Positions 6,335 to 7,576 of a DNA stretch of 7,576 bases are shown here, one piece after another; position 1 is the first letter of the stretch; the number at the start of each line of letters is the position of its first letter. This DNA comes from Acetomicrobium sp. UBA3949 (GTDB lineage Bacteria; Synergistota; Synergistia; Synergistales; Acetomicrobiaceae), in NCBI GenBank assembly GCA_002385485.1, contig DGDP01000020.1, forward strand, positions 1 through 7,576. Direction: 5' to 3'. Made by a program: the position numbers and the translations under genes. The notes under the pieces are model-generated. The model was not told the DNA's origin and made no database searches. It saw only the letters and a program-made list of their open reading frames with translations.

Positions 6335-6371
6335 TTGCACTTATTGCACAGCCATTGCACATTAATTGCAC
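6321..6371 (+). repeat. TTGCAC repeat cluster between hsdM and hsdS
   Basis: A 20-bp direct repeat, CCATTGCACATTAATTGCAC, occurs at 6321-6340 and 6352-6371, a 31-bp period. An extra TTGCAC lies between the copies, so the hexamer appears five times in 51 bp. The first copy overlaps the last codons and TAA of the regulator remnant. Confidence 0.8.
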
Positions 6372-6462
6372 AATTGAGGAAGTATATGCTCTTGATAAAG
6401 ATAAACAATCACACGCAATGTAAGGGTGTACAAAAGCTCCATATTTGGTAGGGGATGAGAAA
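6335..6462 (+). other. Gap before hsdS with leftover open frame and ribosome-binding site
   Basis: The frame of the winged-helix piece stays open after its TAA at 6332-6334 until TAG 6449-6451, encoding a tail such as LHLLHSHCTLIAQL. That TAG sits at the hsdS Shine-Dalgarno (AGGGG, 6450-6454). This may be the old C-terminal tail of the regulator or chance. No promoter or terminator was recognised here, so hsdS is probably expressed from the hsdM transcript. Confidence 0.35.
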
Positions 6463-7576
6463 TTGAGAAAACCACCAGAAGAGTGGGAAGAGTGTAAGCT
6501 GATAGATATTATAGAATTGCGTTACGGAAAAGGACTAATAGGGCAGGACAGAAAAAATGGCAATATCCCTGTTTACGGCTCAAATGGCATCATAGGTTAC
6601 CATAATAAATATTTGGTTAAAGGTCCAGGAATCATTATAGGTCGAAAGGGAAGCGTTGGTGAAATAAAGTACTCCCCCCTGGATTTTTTCCCAATAGACA
6701 CAACTTATTATGTTAGTCCAAAAAAAGAAATAGATATAAAGTATATGTATTATTTTTTACTTACACTGTGCCTTGATGAGATGAATTCACATAGTGCTGT
6801 ACCTGGTTTAAATAGAAGCAATGTGCATTCGTTAAACATAATAATTCCCCCTCTTCCTGAACAACGCAAAATAGCCGATATCCTTGAAACCGCAGACGAA
6901 GCCATAGAAAAAACCGATGTCATCATTGAAAAATACAGGCGAATACAACAGGGTCTGATGCAGGACTTGCTGACCAAAGGCATAGACGAAAAGGGACAAA
7001 TAAGAAATGAAGATACACACAAATTCAAGGACTCGCCCCTCGGCAGGATACCGGAGGAGTGGGAAGTGGTAAGGCTGCAAGAAGCAGTTATTAGATCATT
7101 TTCTGGCGGTACCCCAAATCGAGAAAATCCAGAGTTTTTTAATGGAACAATAAAATGGTTAAAATCGGGTGAAATAAGTACAAAGTACATTTACAACACT
7201 GAAGAAAAAATAACGCTAAAGGGATTTAAGCTTTCTGGCAGCAAGTATATTACGAAAGACTCGGTGGTAATCGCGCTTTATGGCGCTACAGCTGGGCAAA
7301 CAGGTATTGTGAAAGAAAAAATGACCATGAATCAAGCCGTCTTAGCCCTTGCTTGTAATAAGACAAAAACTCATTACGAGTATCTCTATTATCACCTACG
7401 ATTCCGTGTTCCAAAAATCCTTGCCCAACTTCAGGGCTCTGGCCAGCCAAACTTAAATAAAGAGATAGTTGACAATAGTTTAATCCCCCTCCCCCCTCTC
7501 CTCGAACAACACCGCATCGCCTCAATACTATCTCAAATCGACGAAGTAATCGAAAAAGAAGAGCGGTATAAAGAAA
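6463..7576 (+). CDS. hsdS: Type I restriction-modification specificity subunit S (right end cut by window)
   Basis: HsdS gives the M2S methylase its bipartite DNA target. I read 371 codons without a stop to the right edge. The start is TTG 6463: AGGGG lies 8 nt upstream, an in-frame TAA sits at 6421-6423, and the protein then begins MRKPPEEWEECKLIDI, as first target-recognition domains do. TRD1 spans about 5-130 (IPVYGSNGIIGYHNKY, GRKGSVGEIKY). Conserved spacer helix 1 spans about 131-172 (PLPEQRKIADILETADEAIE). TRD2 starts at about 193 (PLGRIPEEWEVVRL) and ends near 342. Spacer 2 begins PLLEQHRIASILSQIDEVIE and is cut off, leaving perhaps 20-50 residues outside. The halves show the usual internal pseudo-repeat. 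The target sequence cannot be predicted. The gene lies 475 nt after hsdM, separated by a decayed regulator gene. No lesion is seen. Confidence 0.92.
   Translation, partial: MRKPPEEWEECKLIDIIELRYGKGLIGQDRKNGNIPVYGSNGIIGYHNKYLVKGPGIIIGRKGSVGEIKYSPLDFFPIDTTYYVSPKKEIDIKYMYYFLLTLCLDEMNSHSAVPGLNRSNVHSLNIIIPPLPEQRKIADILETADEAIEKTDVIIEKYRRIQQGLMQDLLTKGIDEKGQIRNEDTHKFKDSPLGRIPEEWEVVRLQEAVIRSFSGGTPNRENPEFFNGTIKWLKSGEISTKYIYNTEEKITLKGFKLSGSKYITKDSVVIALYGATAGQTGIVKEKMTMNQAVLALACNKTKTHYEYLYYHLRFRVPKILAQLQGSGQPNLNKEIVDNSLIPLPPLLEQHRIASILSQIDEVIEKEERYKE

Noticed and set aside
6321..6371. CRISPR array or iteron origin
   Set aside because: There are only two copies of the 20-bp unit, separated by 11 bp, with no cas or rep gene. 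This is better seen as a local duplication.
6455..6466. Tiny ATG-AGA-AAT-TGA frame overlapping the hsdS start
   Set aside because: It lies directly against the Shine-Dalgarno with no usable spacing. TTG 6463 is the start that gives HsdS.
6750..7525. Minus-strand open frames opposite hsdS
   Set aside because: They are antisense to a continuous HsdS frame with conserved motifs throughout.

Overview
The window looks like accessory DNA from a bacterial chromosome. It has G-rich Shine-Dalgarno sites, TTG starts, AT-leaning protein-coding DNA, and a bacterial tRNA-His remnant with an encoded CCA end. The style resembles an anaerobic, possibly thermophilic, Bacillota or Synergistota genome, but this is a low-confidence impression. 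No gene here fixes the species.

Left part (1-3168): this reads as one end of an integrative element. The 3' end of an unrecognised plus-strand gene enters from the left and stops at 318, on a hairpin that can also terminate minus-strand transcription. Facing it is a minus-strand pair: a tyrosine recombinase (2975-2028) and, 30 nt downstream, a small gene of unknown function. An IS3-family element (687-1964) has split that small gene after its tenth codon. The IS is complete: inverted repeats, a 3-bp GTT target duplication, a promoter, orfA, a slippery A7 run and orfB. Upstream of the recombinase is a tRNA-His sequence whose D, anticodon and T arms and 3' end are intact but whose 5' acceptor strand is missing. 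This is the expected product of integration into a tRNA-His gene and marks the likely element/chromosome junction at about 3098-3168. A terminator follows it.

Right part (3211-7576): a type I restriction-modification locus on the plus strand. A long-form hsdM (851 codons) is followed by the remains of an ATP-binding, winged-helix regulator gene of the RecG-like/AlbA type. That gene has lost its N-terminus and middle and is frameshifted. Next comes a cluster of TTGCAC repeats, and then hsdS, which starts at TTG 6463 and runs off the right edge. No hsdR lies in the window.

HsdM and HsdS would form the modification enzyme: HsdS picks the bipartite target and HsdM makes N6-methyladenine. Restriction would need an HsdR encoded elsewhere. 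The features of most interest are the IS-split gene (exactly rebuilt by removing the IS), the tRNA-derived junction, and the decayed regulator with its repeat tail between hsdM and hsdS.
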